A stretch of 64,000 nucleotides of DNA from Rhizobium leguminosarum bv. viciae USDA 2370 (GCF_002008365.1 NZ_MRDL01000031.1:1-64000), one strand, 5' to 3'. Shown: positions 16,405-25,678, numbered from the stretch's first letter. Numbers and translations are program-made. Notes: a model not told the origin generated them from the letters alone.

Positions 16405-18015
16405 ATGAACGACAAAATCACCAACTGGACCAGATCCGACGATGCCATGGTCGAAACCGCCATCCGTCGTGGCGCCACTCGTCGCGAGTTGCTGCATATG
16501 ATGCTCGCGGGCGGCGTGGCGATATCAGCCGGCGGGCTCGTGCTTGGCCGCGCCGGCAAGGCGCTCGCCGCAACGCCTGTTTCCGGCGGCACGCTCAAGG
16601 CGGCCGGCTGGTCGTCCTCCACGGCCGATACGCTGGACCCCGCCAAGGCGTCGCTCTCTACCGACTATGTCCGGTGCTGCTCCTTCTATAACCGCCTCAC
16701 CTTCCTCGACAAATCAGGCACGCCGCAGATGGAGCTCGCCGAAGCGATCGAGTCCAAGGATGCGAAGACCTGGACGGTCAAGCTGAAGAACGGCGTTACC
16801 TTCCATGACGGCAAGCCGCTGACCGCCGATGACGTGGTTTTCTCGCTGAAGCGCCATCTCGACCCGTCCGTCGGCTCGAAGGTCGCCAAGATCGCCGCCC
16901 AGATGACCGGCTTCAAGGCCGTGGACAAGCAGACCGTCGAGATCACGCTCGCCAGCCCGAACGCCGACCTGCCGACCATACTGTCGATGCATCACTTCAT
17001 GATCGTTTCCGACGGCACGACCGATTTCACCAAGGCCAACGGCACCGGCGCTTTCGTCAAGGAAGTCTTCGAGCCGGGCGTTCGTTCGGTCGGGATCAAG
17101 AACAAGAATTACTGGAAATCCGGCCCGAACGTCGATTCCTTCGAATACTTCGCCATCAGCGACGACAATGCCCGTGTCAACGCCCTGCTTGCGGGCGACA
17201 TCCATCTCGCGGCCGCGATAAATCCCCGTTCCATGCGCCTCGTCGAGGCCCAGGGCGACGGCTTCACCTTGTCGAAGACGACGTCCGGCAACTATACCAA
17301 TCTCAACATGCGACTGGATATGGAGCCCGGCAACAAGCGGGACTTCATCGAGGGCATGAAGTATCTCGTCAACCGCGAACAGATCGTCAAATCGGCGCTG
17401 CGCGGTCTCGGTGAGGTCGGCAACGATCAACCCGTTTCGCCTGCGAACTTCTATCATGACGCAAACCTGAAAGCGCGGGCTTTCGATCCTGAGAAGGCGA
17501 AGTTCCACTTCGATAAGGCCGGCGTCCTCGGCCAATCCATTCCGATCATCGCTTCCGATGCGGCGAGCTCGTCGATCGACATGGCCATGATCATCCAGGC
17601 CGCCGGCGCCGAAATCGGCATGAAGCTCGATGTCCAGCGAGTGCCATCTGATGGTTACTGGGACAATTACTGGCTCAAGGCGCCGATCCACTTCGGCAAT
17701 ATCAACCCGCGACCGACCCCTGATATCCTCTTCTCCCTGCTCTATACCTCGGACGCTCCGTGGAACGAAAGCCAGTACAAGTCGGAGAAGTTCGACAAGA
17801 TGCTGATCGAGGCGCGCGGGTCTCTCGATCAAGAGAAGCGCAAAGCGATCTACAACGAGATGCAGAGCATGATCGCCCAGGAAGCCGGCACTATCATTCC
17901 GGCCTATATCTCGAACGTCGATGCCACGACGGCCAAGCTCAAGGGCCTGGAAGCCAACCCGCTCGGCGGCCAGATGGGATACGCCTTCGCGGAATATGTC
18001 TGGCTTGAAGCCTGA
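16405..18015 (+). CDS. ABC importer substrate-binding protein, family 5 (peptide/nickel/opine type), Tat-exported
   Basis: The 536-residue precursor has a twin-arginine signal (ATRRELLHMM at residues 24-33, a hydrophobic Gly/Ala core, and an ALAA cleavage region near 55). This is followed by a complete SBP_bac_5 domain: SADTLDPAKA-like opening, SKDAKTWTVKLKNGVTFHDGKPLTADDVVFSLKR and the NREQIVKSALRGLGEVG hinge. It binds oligopeptides or other polar oligomers in the periplasm and delivers them to the two permeases downstream. Tat export suggests folding before secretion. It starts the ABC operon after the HAD gene. Confidence 0.92.
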   Translation: MNDKITNWTRSDDAMVETAIRRGATRRELLHMMLAGGVAISAGGLVLGRAGKALAATPVSGGTLKAAGWSSSTADTLDPAKASLSTDYVRCCSFYNRLTFLDKSGTPQMELAEAIESKDAKTWTVKLKNGVTFHDGKPLTADDVVFSLKRHLDPSVGSKVAKIAAQMTGFKAVDKQTVEITLASPNADLPTILSMHHFMIVSDGTTDFTKANGTGAFVKEVFEPGVRSVGIKNKNYWKSGPNVDSFEYFAISDDNARVNALLAGDIHLAAAINPRSMRLVEAQGDGFTLSKTTSGNYTNLNMRLDMEPGNKRDFIEGMKYLVNREQIVKSALRGLGEVGNDQPVSPANFYHDANLKARAFDPEKAKFHFDKAGVLGQSIPIIASDAASSSIDMAMIIQAAGAEIGMKLDVQRVPSDGYWDNYWLKAPIHFGNINPRPTPDILFSLLYTSDAPWNESQYKSEKFDKMLIEARGSLDQEKRKAIYNEMQSMIAQEAGTIIPAYISNVDATTAKLKGLEANPLGGQMGYAFAEYVWLEA

Positions 18016-18029
18016 TAAAGCAAAGGAGA

Positions 18030-18052
18030 CCGGGGCTGCAGCCGCGCCCCGG
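18030..18052 (+). promoter_or_regulatory. Intercistronic hairpin after the binding-protein gene
   Basis: CCGGGGC (18030-18036) pairs with GCCCCGG (18046-18052) over a 9-nt loop, 14 bases after the stop. Hairpins here are common in ABC operons and allow the binding protein to be made in excess of the permeases by protecting the upstream mRNA. Confidence 0.65.
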
Positions 18053-18106
18053 CTCTTCCATCTGCATTGGTGGAACTCAACTCGAACGCACAAAGGGAAG
18101 ACGCCC

Positions 18107-19057
18107 GTGAATAGCCAGGTCTTATCCCTTGTACTGAGCAGATTGTTCGTCGCCTTGATCACCCTGGTGATCGTCTCCTTTGCCGTCTTCTTCGCGACGA
18201 CGCTGTTGCCCGGAGATACGGCGACGATCCTGCTCGGCCAAGCCGCCACGCCGGAAGCTGTCGAAGGCCTGCGCAAGGCCATGCATCTCGACGAACCAGC
18301 GCTCTTTCGTTTCCTGCGCTGGTTAGTCGGGCTGCTGCAGGGCGACCTCGGCACCTCCTATGCCAACGAAATGCCGATCGCCGCTCTCATTGCCGGTCGC
18401 TTCGTCAACACGCTGAAACTTGCCGGCGTCACCGCGCTTTTCTCCGTGCCGATCGCGCTCACGCTCGGGATCACTGCGGCGATGCTGCGCGGCACCCTTT
18501 ACGATCGGATTGTCACGGTGATCACGATCGGCGTCATCTCCGTACCGGAGTTCATGGTCGCGACCTCCGCCGCGCTCATCTTCGCCGTCTACCTGAAATG
18601 GCTGCCGGCGCTTTCTTTCGCCAATGAGGTCCATAGTATGACCGACCTGTTGCGCGTCTATGCCATGCCGGTGATCACCCTCACCTTCGTCGTCTCGGCC
18701 CAGATGATCCGCATGACGCGCGCAGCTGTTATCGAGACGCTCAACACGCCCTATGTCGAGATGGCATTGCTCAAAGGCGCCTCCCGGCCGCGCATTGTGT
18801 TTCGCCATGCACTGCCCAATGCGCTCGGCCCGATCGTCAATGCCGTTGCGCTTTCGCTGTCCTATCTGCTCGGAGGCGTCATCATCGTCGAGACCATTTT
18901 CAACTACCCCGGTATCGCCAAGCTGATGCTGGATGCCGTCGCCACCCGCGACCTGCCGCTGATCCAGAGCTGCGCGATGATCTTCTGCCTTGGCTACCTG
19001 CTGCTGATCACCATCGCCGATATCATCGCCATCCTTTCCAACCCGAGGCTCCGATGA
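18107..19057 (+). CDS. ABC transporter permease, DppB type
   Basis: About 316 residues with six predicted membrane spans, starting at a GTG preceded by AAGGGAAG. The first span (LFVALITLVIVSFAVFFATTLLPGDTA) is the classic DppB/OppB beginning, and the EAA loop is in VEMALLKGASRPRIVFRHALPNALGP. A longer in-frame extension would overlap the binding-protein gene and has no family resemblance. It pairs with the next permease, whose ATG overlaps this stop by four bases (ATGA), a sign of translational coupling. Confidence 0.92.
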   Translation: MNSQVLSLVLSRLFVALITLVIVSFAVFFATTLLPGDTATILLGQAATPEAVEGLRKAMHLDEPALFRFLRWLVGLLQGDLGTSYANEMPIAALIAGRFVNTLKLAGVTALFSVPIALTLGITAAMLRGTLYDRIVTVITIGVISVPEFMVATSAALIFAVYLKWLPALSFANEVHSMTDLLRVYAMPVITLTFVVSAQMIRMTRAAVIETLNTPYVEMALLKGASRPRIVFRHALPNALGPIVNAVALSLSYLLGGVIIVETIFNYPGIAKLMLDAVATRDLPLIQSCAMIFCLGYLLLITIADIIAILSNPRLR

Positions 19058-19920
19058 CCATGACCCGTTCCGAAACCGCTTCCGGCCGGCTGTCCGGAAC
19101 CCGGTTTGGCTATCGCTTCAACATCGTCGGCGCGATCGGCCTTACCATCATCCTCGCGTGGGCGCTCGTCGCGATCTTTGCGCCGTTGATAATCCCCTAC
19201 CCCGTCGGCGAGATCGTCGATCTCGACTATTTCGGCCCGATGAGCCGGGAACTCTGGTTCGGCTCCGATTATCTCGGCCGCGACATGCTCTCGCGAATTC
19301 TGATGGGCGCGCGCTATACGGTCGGCATCTCGCTAGCGGCGGTGACGATCGCCTGCTTCAGCGGCGTCGTGCTCGGCATGATCGCAGCGGTCGCCGGCGG
19401 CTGGCTGGACACGATCCTCAGCCGCTTCCTCGACGCTCTCAACTCCATCCCGAGCAAGCTGTTCGGTCTGGTGGTTGTCGCTGCCGTCGGCTCCTCGGTC
19501 CCTGTTCTGATAATGACGCTGTCGGTCATCTACATCCCCGGCGCCTACCGCTTCGCCCGGGCGCTCGCCGTCAACATCAATGCGATGGATTTTATCACGG
19601 TCGCGCGCATCCGTGGCGAAAGCACCCTCTATCTCATTCGCTCGGAAATCCTGCCCAACATCGTCGGGCCGGTTCTTGCCGATCTCGGCATCCGCTTCGT
19701 CTTCATCGTTTTGCTGCTCTCCGGGCTTTCCTTCCTCGGCCTTGGCGTCCAGCCGCCCTATGCCGATTGGGGTGCGCTGGTGCGCGAGAATATCGGCGGC
19801 CTGCCGTTTGGTGCGCCGGCGGTGATGTTTCCCTCGCTTGCCATCGCCAGCCTGACGATCAGCGTCAACCTGCTGATAGACAATCTGCCGCAGAAAATTC
19901 GCGACCGGAGCACGTCATGA
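19054..19920 (+). CDS. ABC transporter permease, DppC type
   Basis: The 288-residue inner-membrane protein has the DppC/OppC pattern: an N-terminal span with LAWALVAIFAPLI, a periplasmic loop with GSDYLGRDMLSRILMGARYT, and the EAA-like loop near IRGESTLYLIRSEILPNIVGP. It forms the translocation pore with the DppB-type partner. Start and stop both overlap neighbours by ATGA, so it is translated within a tightly coupled operon. Confidence 0.92.
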   Translation: MTMTRSETASGRLSGTRFGYRFNIVGAIGLTIILAWALVAIFAPLIIPYPVGEIVDLDYFGPMSRELWFGSDYLGRDMLSRILMGARYTVGISLAAVTIACFSGVVLGMIAAVAGGWLDTILSRFLDALNSIPSKLFGLVVVAAVGSSVPVLIMTLSVIYIPGAYRFARALAVNINAMDFITVARIRGESTLYLIRSEILPNIVGPVLADLGIRFVFIVLLLSGLSFLGLGVQPPYADWGALVRENIGGLPFGAPAVMFPSLAIASLTISVNLLIDNLPQKIRDRSTS

Positions 19921-21572
19921 GCAATTTCATAGAAATCCGTGACCTGAAGGTCGAGGCCACCACCGATTCCGGTCGCCGCGTCGAGATCATCAAGGGTGTC
20001 AGCCTCGATGTTGCCGAGGGCGAGATCGTCGCGCTGATCGGGGAGAGCGGCTCGGGCAAGACAACGATCGCCCTGACCCTCATGGGCCATACCCGCGCGG
20101 GCTGTCGCATCTCCGGCGGCAGCGTTTCGGTCGGCGGCAAGGACATGGTCAGGCTCAGCGAGAAGCAGCGCGCCAAGGTGCGCGGCACCGAAGTCGCCTA
20201 TGTCCCGCAATCGGCGGCCGCCGCCTTCAATCCCGCCACATCGATCATGGACCAGGTGATCGAAGTCACGCGTATTCATCAGCTGATGTCGCCGGACGAT
20301 GCGCGTGCCCGGGCAGTCGAGCTCTTCCGGGCGCTGTCGCTGCCGGAACCCGAGACGATCGGCAGCCGTTATCCGCATCAGGTTTCCGGTGGCCAGCTGC
20401 AGCGTCTGGCCGCCGCCATGGCGCTGATCGGCGACCCGACCCTCGTCATCTTTGACGAGCCGACGACGGCGCTCGACGTGACGACCCAGATCGAAGTGCT
20501 GCGTGCTTTCAAGTCGGTGATGAAGAAGGGCGGCATATCAGGCGTTTATGTCTCGCACGACCTTGCCGTCGTCGCGCAGATCGCCGACCGCATCGTGGTC
20601 TTGAAAGGCGGAGAGACCCAGGAAACCGGCACCACCGAAGAGATCCTCAACAACGCGAAGCACCCCTATACCAGGGAGCTGCTTGCAGCCTTCGAACCGA
20701 AACCGCGCGGCGCAGCTGGCCCCGCCGAACCCGCGACGGCTCCACTGCTGAGGATCGAAGATCTCGTAGCCGGCTATGGACAGCGTCAGGCTGACGGCCT
20801 GCCGCTCGTTCGCGCGGTCGAGCACGTGAGCCTGAAGGTGGAAAAAGGCCGTAATCTCGGCATCATCGGAGAATCCGGTTGCGGCAAGTCGACGCTCGCC
20901 CGCACCATCGCCGGCATCCTGCCGGCCGCGGTCGGCAAGATCGTCTTCGACGGCACGGAACTGCGTCGCAGCGCTCGCGAGCGCTCGCGCGACCAGTTGC
21001 GCGAGATGCAGATCGTTTTCCAATATGCCGATACCGCACTCAACCCGGCGAAATCGGTTGAGGAGATCCTCGACAGGCCCTTGGTCTTTTACCACGGCAT
21101 GGATCGAAAGATGCGGAACGCCCGGATCGATCAACTGCTCGACATGGTGCGCCTGCCTCGCAATCTGCGTCATCACCGGCCGGGAGAGCTCTCGGGCGGA
21201 CAGAAACAGCGCGTCAACTTCGCCCGGGCGCTCGCCGCCGATCCGAAGCTGATCCTCTGCGACGAGATCACCTCGGCGCTCGACACGGTGGTCGCCGCAG
21301 CGGTCATCGACCTGCTCAAGGAATTGCAGCGCGAACTCGGCCTCTCCTATATCTTCATCAGCCACGACCTCTCGGTGGTGGAGGCGATCTGCGACGAGAT
21401 CGTCGTGATGTATGGAGGCCGTAAGGTCGAGGAAATCACATCCTCGACAGTGAAGACGCCGCAACATCCCTATTCGCAGCTGCTCTTCTCGTCGGTGCCG
21501 ACGCTCGATCCGGCCTGGCTCGATGGGCTCCAGCAGGATCCGGAACTGGTGCGGGCCTATTGCCGGCACTGA
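19917..21572 (+). CDS. Fused double ATPase of a peptide-type ABC importer (DppD-DppF fusion)
   Basis: This 551-residue protein carries two complete ABC ATPase domains. The first (about residues 1-260) has Walker A GESGSGKTT, signature VSGGQLQRLAAAMAL and Walker B LVIFDEPT. The second (about 275-551) has Walker A GESGCGKST, signature LSGGQKQRVNFARAL and Walker B LILCDEIT. Walker B of the second ends in Ile rather than Pro. The start is the ATG overlapping the previous stop (ATGA) with GGAG before it. The fusion supplies both ATPase halves for the two permeases. Confidence 0.93.
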   Translation: MSNFIEIRDLKVEATTDSGRRVEIIKGVSLDVAEGEIVALIGESGSGKTTIALTLMGHTRAGCRISGGSVSVGGKDMVRLSEKQRAKVRGTEVAYVPQSAAAAFNPATSIMDQVIEVTRIHQLMSPDDARARAVELFRALSLPEPETIGSRYPHQVSGGQLQRLAAAMALIGDPTLVIFDEPTTALDVTTQIEVLRAFKSVMKKGGISGVYVSHDLAVVAQIADRIVVLKGGETQETGTTEEILNNAKHPYTRELLAAFEPKPRGAAGPAEPATAPLLRIEDLVAGYGQRQADGLPLVRAVEHVSLKVEKGRNLGIIGESGCGKSTLARTIAGILPAAVGKIVFDGTELRRSARERSRDQLREMQIVFQYADTALNPAKSVEEILDRPLVFYHGMDRKMRNARIDQLLDMVRLPRNLRHHRPGELSGGQKQRVNFARALAADPKLILCDEITSALDTVVAAAVIDLLKELQRELGLSYIFISHDLSVVEAICDEIVVMYGGRKVEEITSSTVKTPQHPYSQLLFSSVPTLDPAWLDGLQQDPELVRAYCRH

Positions 21573-21942
21573 CCGCCGATTCCAGGTGTTACCGCGCTGC
21601 CCTCCTCGAAACCACAAGCAAGACGCTTGCCAGACCCGGCGCGCACCCGGGCAGGTCATGTTGAAAAGCCTGGGCTCCACGGCACAAGATCTGCAAGTGG
21701 CAGCGAATATGGCTTCGGAAAGAAAGCCCGAAATTCTGTCGCAAGTCCTTCCAACCAGTATGAAGCTTTAATTATAGGGAGAACAACCTGCGACAGAGAA
21801 TCGGCATCTGCGCAGGACCGATTAGATCGGAGAGATGCAACGGGTGAGGTCGGTCTGGAACCCTGAGAGATTGCGTTGGGACGCTCGGCCAAGGGGAGTT
21901 TGCGGATCAGGAGCGGGGCCCGGCCGCGGTCCTTCTCGCCGG
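21573..21942. other. Intergenic stretch without a recognised gene
   Basis: This 370-base gap separates the convergent ABC operon and lrp-type gene. It contains a short in-frame stretch from ATG 21661 to a TAA near 21771 (37 codons, product not recognised) and GC-rich self-complementary sequence near 21920-21950. No terminator with a clear T-run, RNA gene or repeat was identified. Confidence 0.6.
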
Positions 21943-22419
21943 CTAAAGCGGAAACAAGGTGGTAAGCGGCATGTGGGCTTTGACGATCGGCGATTTCAGG
22001 ACGACGAAGCTGAAATACTTATCGATACCGACGTCCAGGTCGGTAAGCCGCTCCATGATCGTCTGATATTCGTCGATGCCGGCGGTGACGAATTTCAGCA
22101 GATAATCGTAGCCGCCCGAAACCAGATGACATTCGATCACCTGATCGACCTTCTCGATCGCCGCCAGGAAGCGGGCGAAGTCGATTTGCCGGTGGTTCTT
22201 CAGGGTGATCTCGGTAAACACCGTCAGCGTCTGCCCGAGTTTGCTGACGTTGATCTGGGCCGAATAGCCTTCGATATAGCCTTCCGACTGCAGCTTCTTC
22301 ACCCGCATCAAGCAGGGGCTAGGCGACAGATTGACCAGTTCGGCGAGCTCCACATTGGTGACGCGGCCATTCTTCTGCAGTTCGTAGAGAATTTTTACGT
22401 CGATCCGGTCGAGTTTCAT
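21943..22419 (-). CDS. Lrp/AsnC-family transcriptional regulator
   Basis: The 158-residue protein begins MKLDRIDVKILYELQKNGR, followed by the helix-turn-helix (VELAELVNLSPSPCLMRVKKL) and GYIEGYSAQIN linker of Lrp/AsnC proteins. The RAM effector domain includes VIECHLVSGGYDYLLK. Such regulators usually control an adjacent amino-acid enzyme gene; here the divergent DadA-like oxidoreductase is the obvious target. A near-consensus Lrp-type site lies 39-53 bases upstream of this start. It is distinct from the second Lrp protein (PutR) at 43614. Confidence 0.92.
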   Translation of the reverse strand: MKLDRIDVKILYELQKNGRVTNVELAELVNLSPSPCLMRVKKLQSEGYIEGYSAQINVSKLGQTLTVFTEITLKNHRQIDFARFLAAIEKVDQVIECHLVSGGYDYLLKFVTAGIDEYQTIMERLTDLDVGIDKYFSFVVLKSPIVKAHMPLTTLFPL

Positions 22420-22457
22420 CTCACACGGCCCTCACTTGCTCGAGATCGCCAATGACG

Positions 22458-22472
22458 CAGCAGATTATGCTG
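22458..22472. promoter_or_regulatory. Lrp-type binding site in a divergent promoter
   Basis: CAGCAGATTATGCTG matches the E. coli Lrp consensus YAGHAWATTWTDCTR at 14 of 15 positions (G at the first W). It is the core of a 6-bp inverted repeat GCAGCA/TGCTGC around GATTA (22457-22473). It lies between the lrp-type gene and the DadA-like gene, so autoregulation and control of the oxidoreductase are both plausible. Confidence 0.75.
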
Positions 22473-22654
22473 CCGTATTCCCGACATCGACCTTAACACA
22501 TAAGTCAGACGTGTCGACCGCGTTGCGGGACAGGCCGAAGCACAAACCGCTGCTGGCATCCTGCCAAGACGGAATCTTCTGCTGTCACCAACCGATCTCC
22601 AGCAAAGCCGTAGCTTTGGATCCGCTAGACTACGCCTGAAACGGAGACTGTCCC

Positions 22655-23980
22655 ATGCCCGCACCGCTCAATCGCGTCGCCACCACGCCGGAACTTCCTT
22701 CCACCGCCGATGTGGTGGTAATCGGCGGCGGCATCGTCGGCGTTTTTGCGGCCTATTATCTCACCCGGCGCGGATTGAAGGTCGCCCTCGTCGAGAAGGG
22801 CCTCATCGGCGCCGAACAATCGAGCCGCAACTGGGGCTGGTGCCGCCAGCAGAACCGCGACGCCCGCGAACTGCCGATGTCGACGAAGAGCCTCGATTTG
22901 TGGGAGCGCTTCGCCACTGAGACCGGTGAGGATACGGGCTTCCGTCGCTGCGGTCTCTTCTATCTCAGCAATAGCGACGATGAACTGTCCGGCTGGGCAC
23001 GCTGGCGCGATTTCGCCCGCTCGGTCGGCGTCACGACGCACATGCTGAGCAGCGCCGAAGCGACCGAACGCGGGCGTGCCACCGGCGCCTCATGGAAGGG
23101 CGGGGTGTTTTCACCGACCGACGGCATCGCCGATCCGGCGAGTGCTGCGCCGGCCGTTGCACGTGCGATTCTGACACTCGGCGGCACGGTGCATCAGTCC
23201 TGTGCGGCCCGCGGCATCGACATCGAAGGCGGCAGGCTCTCGGGCGTCGTCACGGAACATGGCACGATCCGCACGAAAATCGCGATCCTTGCCGGCGGCG
23301 CCTGGGCCTCCTCCTTCTGCCGCCAGCTCGGCATTCGGTTTCCGCAAGCCTCGGTGCGCTCCTCGATCCTCTCCGTGTCCCCAGGAGCAAGCGGCCTGCC
23401 GGACGCGCTGCACACATCTGCGGTCTCCGTTACGCGTCGCGGCGATGGCGGCTACACATTGGCGATCAGTGGTGGCGGGCGTGTCGACTTGACGCCGCAG
23501 CAATTCCGTTACGCGCCTCAATTTCTGCCAATGTTCGTCCGGCGTTGGAGAAGCCTCGCGCTAGGCGGATTGGAGGGATTCAGGTCTGGGCACGAAACCC
23601 TGGCGCGATGGCGATTGGACGCACCCACTCCGATGGAACGAATGCGCATCCTCGATCCGAAGGTCGACCAAAGAACAATTCGGCTTACCCATTCGCGCGC
23701 GCTTGAACTCCTGCCTGCCCTGAGGAACACAAATGTCAGTGCCGTCTGGGCCGGTTATGTGGATAGCACCCCCGATGGGGTGCCGGGAATCGGTGAGATC
23801 ACCACCGTTCCAGGCTTCATTCTCGCCGCCGGTTTCAGCGGCCACGGCTTCGGAATCGGTCCCGGCGCCGGTCATCTGATCGCCGATATCGCCACCGGTG
23901 ACACGCCGATCGTCGATCCCCGGCCTTATCACCCGGAGCGGTTCCAGAGATCGGCCTGGGGCAAAGTCGCCGACTTCTGA
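22655..23980 (+). CDS. FAD-dependent D-amino-acid dehydrogenase-like oxidoreductase (DadA/DAO family)
   Basis: The 441-residue enzyme has the FAD motif VVVIGGGIVGVFAAYYL at residues 20-36, the GAEQSSRNWGWCRQQNRD flavin loop, and the closing VPGIGEI and GFSGHGFGIGPGAG segments of the DAO fold. It should oxidise the C-N bond of an amino acid or N-alkylated amino acid, donating electrons to the respiratory chain. Control by the divergent Lrp-type regulator fits an amino-acid substrate. The RNWGWCRQQ variant is typical of rhizobial DAO paralogues of unknown substrate rather than true DadA, so the assignment stays at family level. Confidence 0.88.
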   Translation: MPAPLNRVATTPELPSTADVVVIGGGIVGVFAAYYLTRRGLKVALVEKGLIGAEQSSRNWGWCRQQNRDARELPMSTKSLDLWERFATETGEDTGFRRCGLFYLSNSDDELSGWARWRDFARSVGVTTHMLSSAEATERGRATGASWKGGVFSPTDGIADPASAAPAVARAILTLGGTVHQSCAARGIDIEGGRLSGVVTEHGTIRTKIAILAGGAWASSFCRQLGIRFPQASVRSSILSVSPGASGLPDALHTSAVSVTRRGDGGYTLAISGGGRVDLTPQQFRYAPQFLPMFVRRWRSLALGGLEGFRSGHETLARWRLDAPTPMERMRILDPKVDQRTIRLTHSRALELLPALRNTNVSAVWAGYVDSTPDGVPGIGEITTVPGFILAAGFSGHGFGIGPGAGHLIADIATGDTPIVDPRPYHPERFQRSAWGKVADF

Positions 23981-24324
23981 AGGTGGAATGGCTCGCAGGC
24001 ATTCGACCATGGCGTGCCGCAAGCCGGTGTCCTCAAGGTAAGACACGCCGCCCTAGCGGACGAGAATGCGAAATTTCCGGCATGTAAAGGCCCTCGGATA
24101 GGGGAACGAATTTCCGGACGTTCTAGCGTCGGCGCTGTAATGCTTTGAATTGCTGCTTAAATTTTGGCGCGGCACGCAGAGTGACGACATGGTGTTGCAT
24201 CGTTTTGGCAATCATCGACATTCGGTATTAAGTTCTGCGTGGGGATGCAGGATAGGCGGATTACGCCGGCTCGGTCCGCCTAGCATCGAGGGGTCAATGA
24301 ACTGCCCGAAAAGGAATAGCTTTC
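23981..24324. other. Intergenic stretch with a leader hairpin
   Basis: No gene is recognised in these 344 bases. TAGGCGGA (24253-24260) pairs with TCCGCCTA (24275-24282) across 14 bases, about 40 bases before the next start codon, and could be a cis-acting mRNA element. The sequence ATTTCCGG occurs twice upstream, roughly 40 bases apart. A promoter for the next gene is expected here, but no confident -35/-10 pair can be given. Confidence 0.5.
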
Positions 24325-25506
24325 ATGAACCTCTTTGCTCCAGATCTGAAGGCCGAAACCAAGGGCGAGGAATTGTGGGAGCGCGTCCGCGCCCAATACC
24401 CTGCCCAGGAACCGCTCCTGAATTTGAACAACGCTGCCGTCAGCCCGCCAACGATAGCGGTACAGGAGGCCACGATTGACGCCTATCGCTTCATCAGCCG
24501 CAATCCTGACTATAACATGTGGAGCAACCTCGATGCTGCGCTGCCCGGTATCAAGCGTGATTTGGCCGAGTTGATAGATTGCACGCCAGACGAGATTGCG
24601 CTCAACCGGAATTCCTCGGAAGGACTTTCAGCGGCGATTTTTGGAATACCGCTGACCAAGGGCGACCAGGTGTTGATCTCGAACTGGGACTATCCGAGCG
24701 TCCGTGCCGGATGGCTGCAACGGCATCACCGCGACGGAATCGAGGTCGTGAACTGCGCCTTCGATATCATGGACAGCGACGAGGATATCATTGATGCCTA
24801 TGTGGAAGCGATGACGCCCCGGACTTGCGTCCTGCAACTGACGCATATGTATCACTGGAATGGACGCGTTCTTCCCATCGAGCGACTCTGCCGGATCGCG
24901 CGGGAGCGCAACATCATCACGATAGTCGATGGCGCCCAGACGTTCGCTCAAATCCCGGTCAGTTTTCGGCAACTGGATTGCGATTTCTTTATCACGAGCC
25001 TTCACAAATGGCTCGGCGCACCTGTCGGCAACGGAATGCTGATCGTCAACCGACGCCAGATCGACCGAACTTGGCCTCTGCTGGCGCCCTTCGACCAACC
25101 CGCAATGAACATAGACAAGTTCGATCACTGGAATCTGGGTACCTATAATTCCGCAATTCAGGCCGGAATTAAACCGGCGATCCAATTCCATCGGGAAATC
25201 GGCGCAGACAGGATGCACGTCCGACTGCGCGAACTCACTCGACACTGGGTCGGTCAGGCTCGCGACATTCCCGGCTTCAGGCTTCACACGCGGACCGACA
25301 CTGAGAGCCTAGGTGCAATATGCCTGTTTTCAATCGACAACACCGACATGAAAAAACTGGAGAACACTCTTCGAGAGAAATACCAAATCCACACGAAATA
25401 TCGCCAAGTCGAGCATGTCGAAGGTCTGCGGGTTTCGCCGCATATATATATGCTGAAGAGTGACCTTGACATGTTCGTCAGCGCGCTCAGAAATGCGTTG
25501 GCTTGA
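24325..25506 (+). CDS. Class V aminotransferase-fold PLP enzyme (isopenicillin N epimerase/cysteine desulfurase-like)
   Basis: The 393-residue protein is a fold-type I class V enzyme: NLNNAAVSPP at the N-terminus, NSSEGLSAAIFG for phosphate binding, the pyridine-N Asp in TIVDGAQTF, and the Schiff-base Lys in ITSLHKWLGAPVGNG. This layout is shared by isopenicillin N epimerase-like, kynureninase-like and EgtE-type C-S lyases. No desulfurase Cys loop is evident, so an epimerase, lyase or transaminase role is more likely than sulfur transfer. AAGGAA is upstream of the ATG. It follows the DadA-like gene on the same strand but after 344 bases, so it may have its own promoter. Confidence 0.85.
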   Translation: MNLFAPDLKAETKGEELWERVRAQYPAQEPLLNLNNAAVSPPTIAVQEATIDAYRFISRNPDYNMWSNLDAALPGIKRDLAELIDCTPDEIALNRNSSEGLSAAIFGIPLTKGDQVLISNWDYPSVRAGWLQRHHRDGIEVVNCAFDIMDSDEDIIDAYVEAMTPRTCVLQLTHMYHWNGRVLPIERLCRIARERNIITIVDGAQTFAQIPVSFRQLDCDFFITSLHKWLGAPVGNGMLIVNRRQIDRTWPLLAPFDQPAMNIDKFDHWNLGTYNSAIQAGIKPAIQFHREIGADRMHVRLRELTRHWVGQARDIPGFRLHTRTDTESLGAICLFSIDNTDMKKLENTLREKYQIHTKYRQVEHVEGLRVSPHIYMLKSDLDMFVSALRNALA

Positions 25507-25578
25507 ACCGGAAGCCCGTTCCTGAAGATAGAGGCGCCGGCATCGACACCTCTCAGCCAGCAAAGATAACGTCCTCAG

Positions 25579-25678
25579 GAGACCAGGGATATCGTGCCGG
25601 GGATCGGCGAGATCGCCATCTTGCCCGAAAATGCGGCTCGGCCAGCCCCACTCGAACCTCGAACTGCGGCAGAAATGA
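25579..25678 (+). other. Short possible relic of a DAO-type gene
   Basis: In one frame, 25588-25614 reads DIVPGIGEI, matching the VPGIGEI segment of the DAO gene at 22655-23980 (about 80% of 30 bases by eye), after which resemblance is lost. The frame stops upstream at 25567-25569. This may be a decayed piece of a second DAO gene, or chance. The remainder of 25507-25678 shows no gene. Confidence 0.25.

Noticed and set aside
16714..18354. A 546-codon antisense frame over the peptide-binding-protein gene
   Set aside because: Composition and lack of motifs mark it as a shadow of the plus-strand gene.
19158..19916. A 5' extension of the double ATPase frame through the DppC-type permease gene
   Set aside because: The extension is Arg/Pro-rich shadow sequence; the ATG at 19917 with GGAG and stop overlap is the natural start.
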